64,000 bases of DNA from Melitaea cinxia (GCF_905220565.1 NC_059415.1:3888001-3952000); one strand, 5' to 3'. Numbered from the stretch's first letter, positions 32,114 to 43,860 are shown. The notes: a model not told the origin generated them from the letters alone. Numbers and translations are program-made.

Positions 32114-32329
32114 TTTATTAATCTAACTTTGTCAATAAATTACTAAGTAATAATATTTTCAGATGACTGCATTTTGTTTGAAACTATTTAAAACCCGCAA
32201 TGAAAAGATCCATATGTATAAAATGTGGTCTAATTAATGATTAACTACGTGGACATCGTTAAGAAGATTACGACGAATAGCTTCACTGTATTTAGCATAA
32301 GTGGCATTAGGCATTGCTCCAGCGTAGAA
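32114..32329 (-). CDS. Candidate terminal exon on the minus strand, product unknown
   Basis: An acceptor with a pyrimidine-rich tract (TTTTTGAATTTTACTCTGTAG) is followed by 31 codons, read as FYAGAMPNATYAKYSEAIRR and ending ..NLLNDVHVVNH, with TAA at 32236-32234. An AATAAA lies at 32119-32114, about 115 bases after the stop. Codon texture is gene-like and not AT-driven. I do not recognise the family, and no upstream minus-strand exon was found with confidence between 32340 and 64000. The start coordinate given includes the putative 3' UTR to the poly(A) signal. Confidence 0.4.
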
Positions 32330-33164
32330 CTACAGAGTAAAATTCAAAAACTAGTTTCCCACAAGCTTCATACTAGTTATTTTTCTTGAATATGTACATA
32401 TATAGGTTTTTTTTTTTAAATTTTATTTAGGTAATAAATATTGTCCTGTGTCAATAACTAACACAAAAAAGTATTATTCAAGTTCATTGGCAGTTTTTAG
32501 GTGACCTGTTGGATTTCTTGCTGATTCTTCTCAGCAGAACCTGAACTTCAAATAGTAATTAATTTATAAAAGAATATTTTATACTCGGTGTCAAAGTACG
32601 ACTTAAAATTGCTTTTGAAATGTTTTAACAAAAGAAATTTTCGATTTTGATTGACTCGTCAAATAAAATTTAATGGTGATTATATGGTAAAATGTTGTAT
32701 AATATGTCATATAACTTGTGTCATTAAATAAATGTTTATCATTCAAACTTACATTCACATTTATAATATTAGTAGGGATAAGCCTATAATATTTTTATGT
32801 CATATAAACTAGCCGCCGAAAAAAAGTAAATTTTATGTGATACTTGTATGCCAAAAAATTAAAGCTAATAATCGTATCGCTATAACTGGTCAACTAACAT
32901 TTCGAAGGCGCCTTTGAAAGCGGTAAGCTTTGCTCTAACCGCGGGACGGAATCTGCGAATGCATCAGATCGTAAGCTTATATATGTAGTTACCGACTACG
33001 AGATGAGGCCGATAGCTCTAGACTAACTGTACCGACATGTGAAGAAAATGACTATATCTATACTGTAAGTATAGGGATAGTTAGGATTTGTTCATAATTA
33101 TTTTACAGATATTTATCTGCGAATCTCCAAAATAACAATAAGCTAGCGAGTTATGACTTGACTA
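32330..33164. other. Intergenic or intron DNA with an old repeat at 32460-32750
   Basis: GATTCTTCTCAGCAGAACCT and neighbours resemble a dispersed lepidopteran repeat 3' end. A Helitron-type terminus (inverse of CCTACTAATATTATAAATG) lies at about 32758-32778. Nothing coding. Confidence 0.35.
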
Positions 33165-33285
33165 TGAGTTGTCATCCGCCAACCCGTATTGGAGCAGCGT
33201 GGTGGATTAATCCTTCTCTTACATGGGGAAAGAGGCCTATGCCCAGTAGTGGGATATTACAGGCTGAAGCGATGAGTTGCTATGG
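33165..33285 (+). mobile_element. Second RTE-type tail family, fragment
   Basis: GTATTGGAGCAGCGTGGTGG, ACATGGGGAAAGAGGCCTAT and GCCCAGTAGTGGGATATTAC make the conserved tail. Same family as 15567-15680 (reverse) and 18280-18360. The 60-codon frame over it is not a gene. Confidence 0.65.
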
Positions 33286-33532
33286 CAACGGACTTGTTCG
33301 AATGAGTTTGACCTGTGAATCGATGAGTCTGATCCTGTGAAAAACTCTGATTATTAATTTATTTAGGTCAAAATTTATACAGGTCACACATATTTTTAAT
33401 TAGGGCGTTTGCTATGATTGTTTCTGGACCTCTGTCAAACGATTCTGCTACTACTGTGAGTCATAGTGTAAGATTTCTTTTCTAATATACGAGAAGATTA
33501 TGTATTTATTCAGATTATATATTTATACCGAA

Positions 33533-33785
33533 TTAGCAAGTTGAAGTGGCAGTGGGTTGGTCACCTATGTCGCAGGACCGATGGCCGTTAAATTAAAGCA
33601 GACGTGTCCTGGAGTGGAGACCACATTTTGGAAAACGCAGTGTGAGGCGTCCTGCGGCTGGCTGGACCGACAATCTACGTAAGATTGGTGGTGTAGACTG
33701 AATGAGGATTGCGGAAAACTCGTATGTCTGGCGCGAATTTGGGGACGCCTATGTCAGCAGTGAACTGCAATAGGGTGAACTGATA
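33533..33785 (+). mobile_element. RTE LINE 3' terminal fragment
   Basis: It matches the C-terminal coding end and tail of the RTE at 3530-4752 (RISKLKWQWVGH, then CCTATGTCAGCAGTGAACTG). It is 5'-truncated, with stops in frame. Confidence 0.8.
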
Positions 33786-34976
33786 TATTTATTCAAGAAG
33801 ACGCTCCATTAAAGATGGCTAAAAAATAGGTACATCACAAAGTATTCTCCGCGATATACAGATTTATTTACGATTTTTTTTTTTTTACTAAGTACGAGGT
33901 GCACATGTAACTTGCAATTTTGAAAAAATGAAGAAATCAAAAACGCAGCAATACTTCCCCTTTCAATCTACAACCCGACCTGTAAATTCTGTCTTAAATC
34001 TCTCTTAGTTTTCATTTATTTTGTTATCAATTGAGCTAAGAATTTATGTGCAACTGTTGGAATGTGTTATGTAAAGGATTCCAGCGGGCCAACATTGCTG
34101 AAATTCATACTTTAAAACCGGTTTCAGTTCAGATAGTTTAGTTAAGTAAATAATTACGTTCTTGCTTACCTCGGCTAAAATTATAACCTTTTCATCATTA
34201 CACAGAACTGTGTAGCATCATCTTTAAAAAAAGTATGTTGCACTCAACGATGTCTAATAACATGATATCCTGCGTCGTGAGTCCAAAAACACATGCAATA
34301 AATACAAATGCCAATATGTCAATGTCAACAAGGCCATGACAAATCCAATTTCTGTGTGATCTACAATATTTCTCATCGAACCCGCGATCGGTATATTACA
34401 TTAGCTTGCTTTTGGTACTACTGTATCATTTGTTAGTTAATCAGAACAATCATATTAACTCTAACGTCTGACATCCATATGACCTGTATAGATACATATA
34501 TAACTACATAAATATATACTTTTTATAGAAATTTGATATAGGACAAACGTGAAAAGACATTGGTTTATTTTGTAATCCAGAATTGGATTTTGAATGTACG
34601 ACCGTTGGTTTTGATCCATATGTATCCACTGGGGCACTTCAATTCCAAGAAAACCTTATTATAAATTACATTCGTCACATGACAATTTATTTAAAAATAT
34701 TTAACGTATACTGGTACAGCACATTACACGTAAAAATTCCATAAAAGAAGTTGAAATGTCGTAAAAAAGTCAAATAATGTTACATTTATGCGCGGAATCG
34801 GGAACGAAGGTAACTTGAACTTCATAAATAACTTTACGAGGCACCAGCGTTGACGCCTCGGACTCAAAGTGGTATTATGTGCTAGTAGATGACATCCGCG
34901 GGTTTGCTCGTGTTATTAGGATTCTAGATATAAGAGATATTATAACGACTTGGTTAACATTTATTTAAAAAAAAAT
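33786..34976 (-). other. Spacer with a tRNA-headed SINE at about 34205-34400
   Basis: On the minus strand a B-box-like GGGTTCGATGA (34383-34373) is followed by a SINE body (TGTTTTTGGACTCACGACG, GACATCGTTGAGTGCAACAT). A diverged fragment with GCACCAGCGTTGACGCC lies near 34840-34920. Otherwise AT-rich. Confidence 0.5.
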
Positions 34977-35060
34977 ACACACACCCACACACACACTCAC
35001 ACACACACACACACACACATACACACACTCACACACACTCACACACACACACACACACAT
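34977..35060 (+). repeat. (CA)n microsatellite with interruptions
   Basis: About 84 bases of CA repeats broken by CACTC and CATA units, followed by (AT)n. Confidence 0.95.
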
Positions 35061-35223
35061 ATATATATAACTTGTATTGTAACCTGTACAATAACTACAA
35101 GATAGTACAAAATCTAATATGTAGAAATTAACGGATAAGCATACGTAAAAATTTTAAACCCGAAAATGAGATTGGAAAATCAGTACATCCGAACAGACGA
35201 ATTCTTTAACTTTATAATACTAA

Positions 35224-35641
35224 CTAGCGACCCGCCCCGGTTTCGCACGGGTGCAATGCTGATACTAAATATACTACAGAATGTCTTTATTTACAGTGTG
35301 AAGCCAGCTTATGACATGGTTATTAACATAATAACAAAAACATTCAAATATGTGTCGTTAGATTACACGTTGTCACAGAATGCGTTGAAGAAATAAAGGT
35401 TCACTGCTCGTTCCCCGTAGGTGATAGCGTGATAATATGTAGCCTATATGTTGACCCGACTTGTAAATGCATGCAGTACTTTTTGCGTTTATCCCGGACA
35501 TACATACAGACAAACAGACAAACATTCTGAAAACTATATTTTTGGCTTCGGTATCGATTGTAGATCACACCCCAAGTATTCTTTAAAAAATATTCAATTT
35601 ACAGTTTTGACTTTCCTACCATTTTATTATATGTATATAGA
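35224..35641 (-). mobile_element. Helitron, CTAGCGACCCGCCCCGG group
   Basis: Minus strand: starts TCTATATACATATAATAA at 35641 after A and ends CTAG (35227-35224). The 3' hairpin CCCG...CGGG lies just inside. 418 bases without an ORF of interest; the frames at 35166-35702 run across it by chance. Confidence 0.7.
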
Positions 35642-36727
35642 TACACTTGTGTGTATATCTTGCTTGTCACTGTCAATTTTAAATGTTTTTCCGTACAAAT
35701 GACCAAATAAAATACAAGAAAACAAGCAGTAACTTTCGTATGTAATAAAATTACCAATTCGTTACAAGTATGTTACAGACTGAGCTGTAGCGTATTTTTA
35801 GTCACCTTTACAGCCAATATTTTGTTATGACTCATTTATATGATACGCTTTATAAAAATTGGGTTTCGTTTTACATAAAGTTTTTAACGTTAGTGATATG
35901 GAGGTGCCGTCTGTCAGATCCGGATCTAATATGGGGGTAAAAAGGGACACCGGGCAGTTTTATGGCGCACAAAAACCATAATATAAAAGGGATGAGAAAC
36001 TTGTTTTACAAATCGTCTGTGCAATGTTTTGTCAATTATAAATTTTAATTCCAAATTGTAAGGTTTTTTATTTACTTCAAATACTAAAGATAGGGACAGT
36101 GCCAATACCTATCAAGTGTCTGCTACCGTTCGATAAAATCATAGTTCCGGGGACTTCAGTCAGTTCGGCTTTCGAGACAAGATAAACATAATTTTATTAA
36201 ATATTTTTCTAGGGGAGGACCGAACCACAAAATTTAATTAAAGATGAAACTAATGATATTAACAACAAAGCAGGAGTTTATTCACTTTCGTTACATTTGT
36301 GTATAATGTCGGTTGAATATTTGTTAACCTTACGATTCTAAAAATGTGTGAAGATTATTTACTATCTACATTATTTTAAAGCATATTTACCTTCTATGAA
36401 GACCTCATAGAGAAGATTAAGATCATTAAGCGGTACATCTGTACCGTAGCTGCGTCATGCGTGTATTTCTACCAGATCTAATCACAAATAAGCTTAGACA
36501 GTGAAAAAACGCATAAAGTACATTATAACGTTACATTATAATGCAAAATGAATTTAAGAAGGCATTGTTGGGGCTCATAGTTCAAATAACTTGGTTGATG
36601 GATCTTTAAAATATTGGAACGAAATAGCGGGTATTCACGGACAAAATTTTCGGGGAAAACCCGGTTGCAACTGCAATAAAGCAAAGAATAAATGTCTCTA
36701 TAATGATACTAACTGCACCTTGCGGTT
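35642..36727. other. Intergenic DNA with old repeat remnants
   Basis: 35890-36210 has moderate GC and looks like a decayed transposon. A coding-like stretch at 36591-36730 (MVDGSLKYWNEIAGIHGQNF) is not recognised and is ended by the family A insertion that follows. Confidence 0.3.
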
Positions 36728-37006
36728 CATCATCATCAGTATCGTCATCACTTCAGCCTATCGCAGTCCACTACTGGACATAGGCCTCCACAAGTTCGCG
36801 CCAATTGGCGTGAACTTTTTTTGTGTTACCCATAGTCACTACGTTGGGCAGGCTGGTTGGTGACCGCAGGGCTGGCTTTGTCGCACCGAAGACGATGCTG
36901 CCCGTCCTCGGCCTATGTATTTCAAAGCCAGCAGTTGGATATCCCGCCATCGGTCGGATTTTTAAGTTCCAAGGTGGTAGTGGAACTGTGTTCTTCCTTA
37001 GTCGCC

Positions 37007-37866
37007 GCGTAATAGTTCTCAGAGAGAGGCCATGGTAGAACGAACGAATTTAATACTGGGGCAAGTATCCCACTGGGGTGATTGCAACCTGGTCACGTTC
37101 AACGCCGCCAAAACGCAGGCTTGTTTGTTCTCCGCCAAACGGAGTCCTTTCAACTTGACTCCTACTTTCCGTGGTACACCTGTTCCTGTGTCCGATACCC
37201 TCGACCTCCTTGGTATAGAGTTGAATTCTAACCTCAACTTTGGCAATTACATTGAGTCCAAAGCGCAAACTGCGGCCTGAAAGCTTGGCATCTTAAATAA
37301 GGTTAAACGATATTTCACGCCTGAACAGCTTCTTACGCTGTACAAAGCCCAAGTCCGATCGTGCATGGAATGTTGCAGTCACTTGTGGGGTGGCTCAGCT
37401 AAATATCAACTCGCCACACTGGACTCAGTGGAACGCAGAGCCAAGCGGCTAATCGGTAATGCCAGTTTGGTGAAATCTCTTCACACTCTGGCTCACCGAA
37501 GAAAGGTTGCCAGTCTAACGGTCTTTTACAGGTTGTACTTTGGGGAGTGTGCCCTGGAGCTGCACGAGCTCATACCCCCATCTCCTTTCTTCCATCGTAC
37601 TTTCAGACGTACCGCAGGCTTTCATCCCTACCTGATTGATATACCTGTCATACGTACAAAGCGCTTCGAATCATCTTTTTTAAAGCGCACAGCCAAGGAA
37701 TGGAATTCCCTGCCGGCGTCTGTATTTCCGAGTTCATACAACCCGAGCATGTTTAAAGCGCGAGTGAACAGGCTTCTTCTGGGCGAACTCGCTCCATCTT
37801 CGACCTCGTCTGTGCTCTAGAGCTAGACTGAGGTCAAGAGTAAGCCCATAACATAATAAAAAAAAA
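37007..37866 (+). mobile_element. 5'-truncated Jockey/CR1-like LINE with poly(A) and TSD
   Basis: Inserted into family A at AGTCGCC (37000-37006 and 37866-37872) with an A-run tail (about 37858-37866). It codes for the C-terminal part of an ORF2, broken by one TGA near 37278. The precise join and poly(A) make this a fairly recent insertion relative to its host repeat. Confidence 0.85.
37032..37820 (+). CDS. C-terminal region of the LINE ORF2, one internal stop
   Basis: Two consecutive frames (37032-37280 and 37365-37820, continuous across TGA) encode SHWGDCNLVTFNAAKTQACL, LDLLGIELNSNLNFGNYIES, KLGILNKVKRYFTPEQLLTL, then YKAQVRSCMECCSHLWGG, SVERRAKRLIG and FLKRTAKEWNSLPASVF. These are the post-palm and thumb blocks of insect Jockey/CR1-type LINEs. 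The catalytic YADD box is upstream of the truncation and is absent. Codon composition is GC-rich next to its neighbours. Non-functional. Confidence 0.85.
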
Positions 37867-37967
37867 GTCGCCTCTTACGACACCCACAGGAAAAGAGGGG
37901 GTGGCTATATTCTTTACTATAGTAACCACGCAGCAGCGCGGTTACACTTCGATACCCTCGAGCCAGG

Positions 37968-38105
37968 TCACCTTATTCACAACAGGAACACAACACCGCT
38001 TGAAAGCAGTATTATTTATGTGTGTTCTTCTGTAAAGTCAAGGTACTTTCCAAGTCAGGCTGGTCCAGATTTTCAGTTGAATATTTCCTACTATCCCCTA
38101 CCTCA
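37968..38105 (+). mobile_element. Family B repeat, second half
   Basis: AGGTCACCTTATTCACAACA, CGCTTGAAAGCAGTATTATT and CCCCTACCTCACTC. The first half is missing. Confidence 0.7.
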
Positions 38106-38687
38106 CTCAATATATTGCACAAAGTCTCTCATAAACCAAATTCTTTTAATAACATTTCCGAATTCTGTCAAGCTCCCATTTATTTAGTCAGTCTAATGGA
38201 TTCAAAGAGAACGATAGACATATATCACTTAATATTTTCAACTCTCGCCCCATATTTCTCGTGAACTATTTTTCATTGACCAAGAGACCACCGGGTTTTG
38301 TAAGTAGCGCAATATTTTATAGAAAAGAAGTATTCTGAAATTTATTGTCGAGACTATATTTTATTCGAGGCTTATTTCAGGATTGTAATATTTCTAGTGC
38401 TTTATATATTTTAGTTTAAATCTTCTGTGGATATATGGCAGCACGCCCTGTTCTACTGTATATTTCCACTTACTTATACATCATTTTACAATATATATTT
38501 TATAATGTACAATACCTACTTTGGGTATTCATATAAATTAAATACATTACATTATCCTTTTTATAAGCTAATAGGTATACGTAAAGAATTTTTAAAATAA
38601 GTGAAATATTTTTTACCTATTACCTTTAAAAATATGTGAATGTATTTGTATCCCTTTAAAATCATTTATTTATATTCTTATTAAAAA
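38106..38687. other. AT-rich spacer
   Basis: Nothing recognised. Confidence 0.4.
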
Positions 38688-38982
38688 CTAGCTGTGCCCG
38701 CGACTTCGTCCGCGTGGAATAAAAAAAAGTATTGCTTAGTTTGCAGAGATACATTATAAATAAATTTCGAAATTAAAAGTAGCCTATGTTACTCCTTATT
38801 ACATCAACTATCTGCTAGTAAAAGTCCCGTCAAAATCCGTCCAGCCGTTTCAGAGATTAGCCGCAACACACAGACACACAGACAGACAGACAAAAATTGT
38901 AAATAATCTCATTTTGTACATGTGCCGTGTGCATTCGGTCATTTTAATATTACAAACAGACACTTCAATTTATTTGTATAGA
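38688..38982 (-). mobile_element. Helitron, CTAGCTGTGCCCGCGACTTCG group
   Basis: Minus strand: TC at 38982-38981 after A, CTAG at 38691-38688 before T. The 3' hairpin CGCGGAC-GAA-GTCGCG sits about ten bases before the end. It contains a (CAGA)n run (38880-38893). A clean reference copy for this group. Confidence 0.85.
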
Positions 38983-39925
38983 TTGATCAATGTGTTCCAC
39001 AGCAGTGAGTTTGAGTGTGGTGTTTCAAAAGCCTATTTTTCATCTGGATAATTAATATATAGTGACTCTGGATAATAAATAACATTTTCGTTGGTGAAGG
39101 AATTATTAATACCTGTTCGGATATCATATATATTAAAACAAATGTTCCCAATTAATTATACTTTTAAAATGATAAACTAAAATAATATAAGTAACACATT
39201 TATATAAATCTTAATACTAATATATTAAATGCGAAAGAACACATTTGTTCCACTTTTAAATTACATAAACGATTGTAATGAAACGTGGTACTTAGGTAGC
39301 TCGAGATCAACTACTTTTTAATGATCTAGAGTAGAGCATATTTTGTGAAACTTTTTCAAGTTTCGTATTGTTTTGTTTGATATGAAATGCGTGTCAAGAT
39401 ACGTGGATGAGGAGCTCGACATCCATTGCAAATGCAAGGCATCCCAACATATTGAGTGACTCTGACCACCGAATGTGTTGTTAGACCTACATTAAATAAT
39501 ATTTTATTTTTGTTCAAGTATTGAAATAGAAAACATCTAAAGAATCTGTTATTGCAAAACAGTATTAAAAGTATACATTTTATTACGTTTTTAGGCCGAA
39601 TAGAGTTTATCCCGACTTGTATATGGGATCAGAAATTAAATAGGTAATATTGCAAGGCGCAGTTCGTAACTAATATAAAAGTGTAAGAAAAATGGTAGTA
39701 ATTATTTTGTGTCACATTTGTTTTATACAACGTGCCTCAATAAAATTATTTAAGATTTTAATATAGATGTAATATGGTAGTAAATTTATAATAATTTATT
39801 TTAAATTAATGTTATTTTAATTACAAAATGGAAAAAGGAAGCCGAATAACATTTTTGGTTTTTTGTAATGTTTATATTATTACAATTGTTCTTATTGTCT
39901 ACTAATATTATTATAAAAGAGTAAA
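38983..39925. other. AT-rich DNA with a Helitron-type fragment at about 39208-39400
   Basis: TACTAATATATTAAATGCGA and ACGTGGTACTTAGGTAGCTC belong to the family seen at 51459-51804. The rest is unassigned. Confidence 0.4.
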
Positions 39926-40110
39926 TCTTACACATAAAATTCTCGTGACTCAATGTTATCGAAATGCCTGGACCGATTTTTATGATTTTTTTTGTGCATA
40001 TAGGGTAGGTCTGAGAATCGGCCAACTTTTATTTTTCATATCCCTAAGTTACAAGGGGGGGGATTAAGGGGGTTAATATATGGCAGAACAATGTTTGCGA
40101 GGTCAGCTAG
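39926..40110 (+). mobile_element. Helitron (CTAGCTGACC group), + orientation
   Basis: Starts TCTTACACATAAAATTCTCG after A and ends GAGGTCAGCTAG before T (40107-40110). Homologous to 4908-5084 in the opposite orientation. A run of 8 G lies at 40056-40063. Confidence 0.75.
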
Positions 40111-40709
40111 TACCTAGTAGATAAATGTAAAGTCAGACATAAACGCTAACGTGACCTCTTCGTGTTTTATATTTCAAAATAAATTACGCAATTTATAACT
40201 CTCCTATGATATTTTATATATTTTTCAAAATGTTCGCCACGGGTAATTTACGACTTGGTGACATATTTATTTCGGTTCGGACATATTAATGACCGCTTCT
40301 TTCATATTTAGATTTATTTGCTCTATATTTTACTCTTTTTACTATTTTCATTTTTATTAAAAAATGTTATAGCTATATATTCTTTACCATGACATTAAAT
40401 TTATTTTCCTCGCAACTATATTTTGAGTAGGGTCTAAAGTTGTGTGTTCTTTTGGATTAACAAAAACACAATAGGTTTATTTTATTTTTTAATTTACACC
40501 GTTACTGACACTTTTTACTGGGGCTTTTCGCGATTGTCATTTTGAAACTTTTGATATTTCGGAGGCGTTACAGACGCCGTGGTCACGGGCCAAAGTGATA
40601 ATAAATTAAAAATGAAAATCGCAATAAGTCCCGTGTGGTATAAGTAAACAACAGGTTCGATCCTGTAAACTCATGGTATAGCAAAAAACATCTTACCCAA
40701 AACCTAAAG
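40111..40709. other. AT-rich spacer
   Basis: Nothing recognised apart from a GC-richer stretch near 40560-40630 (CGGAGGCGTTACAGACGCCG), which forms a short hairpin GGCGT-TACAG-ACGCC. Confidence 0.35.
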
Positions 40710-40880
40710 CAGCCGGGTAAGTATTTCAACCTTACAGAAGATCACAGCCAAATAATATTGCTCTGAAGTAGGGTTGTTCCTGTGGCGAGTAGGATAGATA
40801 ATGTGATGCTGCTGGTGTTGCAGGGTTCAATAAGCTAAGGTAACGGCATATCTTCTGGCAAACACCGTGTTTATTACCTC
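40710..40880 (-). mobile_element. Family B repeat, diverged and internally deleted
   Basis: CAACCTTACAGAAGATCACA through GGTAACGGCATATCTTCTGG with the AGGAGCTC block missing. Confidence 0.65.
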
Positions 40881-42476
40881 AAAAGAAAAAAAAAATAGCA
40901 TTAAGAAATTTACAAATGATATTGAAGCCAATACTTTATTTATTTTATTTTTTCTGTCTGTCTGAATCTTGGTTACGTATCATATCAAAATTATAAATTA
41001 CTGAGTGAGTTTTGAATGAGTTTTGGTATTGTTTGAGTCCGTAGGCACTGTAAAAATCCAGTTTCCTCGAGAGGAGAATACGAGTCATATTGGTTATCAC
41101 GAATAAAGCTGAATTTTCAAAGCTGCGTAACTCTTAAGTTAATAAAGGTAATCGTAAGTTTCTCTCATTATATTTATGTAGGTAAGTATATAATATACTG
41201 CTTATATATGAAAATAATTCATATACATCTGCTCTATGCACGCTCTATGTCATATGCGTTAAGGGTAATACTACGATATACCTACACACTAATATCGTCT
41301 ATGAACTCTGCTAAAAAAATGAATGAAATAACCATGTTGCCTTTTAGCTACTAAGTCTTACGAACTGTAATATTCAGTAGGTCAATTTTGTGATCTTAAT
41401 TGAATTGAAACGGCATATAGCCGTTACCTTAAGGAAGCCCTTTATCTTCGTATTTGAGAAGGTTTCGAGTTTAATACGCCTCGCTGCATAGGTTTGTGTA
41501 CAGTTGGTCTACAGTTTCGCTACCAAGAGTAACGATTTTTAACAGGTCTTTGTAATAATAAGAGAACGACTTCACAGAGGCAAATTTGAGAGACATTAGT
41601 GTTGATACAAATGTTTGCTCTGACCGAAAATATCTTCGGCATTAATGGAGCTTCTTCTTTCTTTTCCACTACACACACTTAATGTTTTACAGCCTAAAGT
41701 ATTGCTGAATAAACAGACAATCAAACATACAAAAAAAAAAACAGTTTTGAAGATTCCATATAAGCAAACAAAGTATCTCTCTTCATTATACTGATGTTTA
41801 TTGTAGCCTACAGGACAGGCTATATTACGTGTGTGGGTATGGTCTAGAACGATTAGGTACACAATATAGGCGGCGATGTTTAAATACGTAGCGTACCCCG
41901 CGCGGCCATTTTTCATTCTGCTCATTATTGCAACCCTTTGCGAATCCACCCCTGTACGGTTGACATAACATTAATAATTGTATTTATTTTATTTACTTTG
42001 GTTTTCATTTATAGAAGTTAATCTAGCTGTTATTTGAGTTTACCTTTTCTGTAGATATTCGTGGTCGTATTGTTGTGTAGTGTCCTTATTACAAATTATC
42101 ACTTATTTTAAGTTTATCGCAACAAATTTAATTTGCAAATGAACGTCTCAGCATTTTAGTTGCTAAGGGAAAATAGACAATAAAGAGGAAAGATCGGTCT
42201 GAAAACAGAGTCAGTTGCTGACAGCGACCTGCACTTATAGCAGTGAGTACCTGCCTGTTGTGCTAACCCGTAGTAGAGCAGAAACATATTCCGACATGAA
42301 GAAAGGAGTCTATGCTCGGCAGTGGGATGTTAGGCTGATTCAATAAATACATTTAATTGATTATTGTATTCACTTGTATAATAACAGTTGTTGATTCTTT
42401 CGCCATCAGGTTGTCCGAAAGAAATTTCAATAGCCTGTGTCGTCAATTTCGTTCTTGGTCTTGATTATATTAACAA
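40881..42476. other. Spacer with an uncharacterised minus-strand frame at 41596-41949
   Basis: A 117-codon minus frame (41949-41596) starts in a GC-rich patch: MDSQRVAIMSRMKNGRAGYA, then a hydrophobic stretch around residues 27-36 (AAYIVYLIVL). It might be a first exon but no family is recognised. A worn RTE-type tail lies at about 42295-42345. Otherwise AT-rich. Confidence 0.25.
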
Positions 42477-42741
42477 CTAGCTGTGCCCGCGACTTCATCC
42501 GCGTGGAATTTAAGAAAAAAGTTATTGTTCAGTTCGCAGAGTTATAAAATAAATAAATTTCTAAAATAAAAGTAGCCTGAATTTACTCCTTTCCGGGACA
42601 AACAGATAGACAGACAAAATTGTAAAAAAAATGTTATTTTGCTGTATGTGCCGTGTCCATACATCCAAATGCATTTAGTAAAAAGCGGTTATTTTAATAT
42701 TACAAACAGACACTCAAATTGTGATTCTATTTGTTTGTAGA
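42477..42741 (-). mobile_element. Helitron, CTAGCTGTGCCCGCGACTTCG group, internal deletion
   Basis: Both termini are intact (TC at 42741, CTAG at 42480-42477). About 70 bases present in the 38688 copy between TTACTCCT and the CAGACAGA run are missing. Confidence 0.8.
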
Positions 42742-43030
42742 TAACATAAGTGTCATATGAAGTAATTATTAAAATAATAACGTTATATGATAAAATATTT
42801 GTGAGCGGACGGTACAACGGTTTCCGCACCGCGGGGGCCGCAGGCATTTTTCATTCCGACTTGATTAAATCCTCCGTATTAATATACGGAACCTGCATAT
42901 TGCACCATTGTCGATGTTGCCGCGAACATTGCACGCGACATATAGAAAATTAGCATCGACTGAGTAGGAATTTTTCATTATTAGGTACTACTTTTTTCAG
43001 TATAAAATTCAATTTTCGATTTTATACTTT
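42742..43030. other. Spacer with an unexplained GC-rich patch
   Basis: 42790-42955 is CpG-rich (CCGCACCGCGGGGGCCGCAG) and open for 67 codons, but has no recognisable motif. Possibly the remains of an exon or of a GC-rich repeat. Confidence 0.25.
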
Positions 43031-43287
43031 TCTTGAGGACAGGAGATACATCCTGGTTGAAATCTGGAGCAGCCCGACTGGAGAAGTATCTTGACCTTAC
43101 AGAAGATCACAGCTAAATAACACTGTTCTCAAGTCTCAAGTGAGTAAGGTAGTCAGAGCTCTTGGGGAGGGTCGGGAGTTGTGTCGGCAATGCGCGACGC
43201 TTCTGCTGTAGCAGGGGTCTGTAACCTTACCATACGCTAACCGCTTACCATCATGTGGGGCGTAAGCTTGTTTTTAGACTCGTATAA
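43031..43287 (-). mobile_element. Family B repeat, near full length
   Basis: Reverse orientation: AGGAGATACATCCTGG to TAAGCTTGTTTTTAGACTCG, all blocks present. Confidence 0.75.
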
Positions 43288-43714
43288 AAATATGCATAGT
43301 ATGGATAAAAATAAAAATAAATCGCTAAGTTTTACCGTTTGTGAATAAGGTTTATCTAGAACATAAATTACGAATATACTTTACACAGTAGAATATTCAA
43401 TTAGGACCTTGTATATGTATTGTATTTGTAGGACCTATTTAGCCACAATTAATAAACTACAACTTTTAGATTCATATTTGCGAATAGAAATATTACATAA
43501 ATATACATAGTGGAATTCGACGTTAAAAAATCATATATAATAATAATAATAATCATAAAGCCGCCATTTTGATACATGCCGAATCGTAAGAAAGTTCTTG
43601 CAAATTGACGAACACGAAATTCCACACAACACATAATTTTAACACACCACACGCTGCATTTACTTGGTTTTGACCCGTAAATGCACACAAACCAGCCAAA
43701 GGCTGAGAAAAAAT
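43288..43714. other. AT-rich spacer with an (AAT)n run
   Basis: (AATAAT)n lies at about 43540-43556, a possible decayed tail of another LINE copy. The long minus frame through here (43449-43841) is a mixture of repeat tail and spacer and is not a gene. Confidence 0.4.
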
Positions 43715-43860
43715 ACCGAAAATAATAATAATAATAAAAACTCTTTATTGTACACCAAGAGTGAGCAAAATTACAAAAATAAAAACAGGAGATAAGTACA
43801 AAAGGCGACCTTATCGCTAATGAGCGATCTCTTCCAGGCAACCTTTGGGTAAAGGAAATG
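43715..43860 (-). mobile_element. LINE 3' end with conserved hairpin
   Basis: Minus orientation: AGGTTGCCTGGAAGAGATCG, the stem ATCGCT-CATT-AGCGAT, then AATAAAGAGT and (TTATTATT)n tail. Same 3' UTR as 16635-16815. Confidence 0.7.

Larger units (their letters stand above)
36728..37938 (-). mobile_element. Family A retroposon split by a LINE
   Basis: The 3' half (36728-37006) and the 5' part (37867-37938, TCTTACGACACCCAC to ATAGTAACCACGCAGC) are parts of a single family A copy. They are separated by the LINE at 37007-37866 and share the 6-base duplication GTCGCC (7 with the preceding A). Confidence 0.85.

Noticed and set aside
34977..35060. CRISPR-like regular repeats
   Set aside because: Plain CA microsatellite without spacers.
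36823..37268. Frames of 70-80 codons on both strands over the family A/LINE junction
   Set aside because: They cross the repeat boundary or are antisense to the LINE ORF; only the + frames with LINE motifs were kept.
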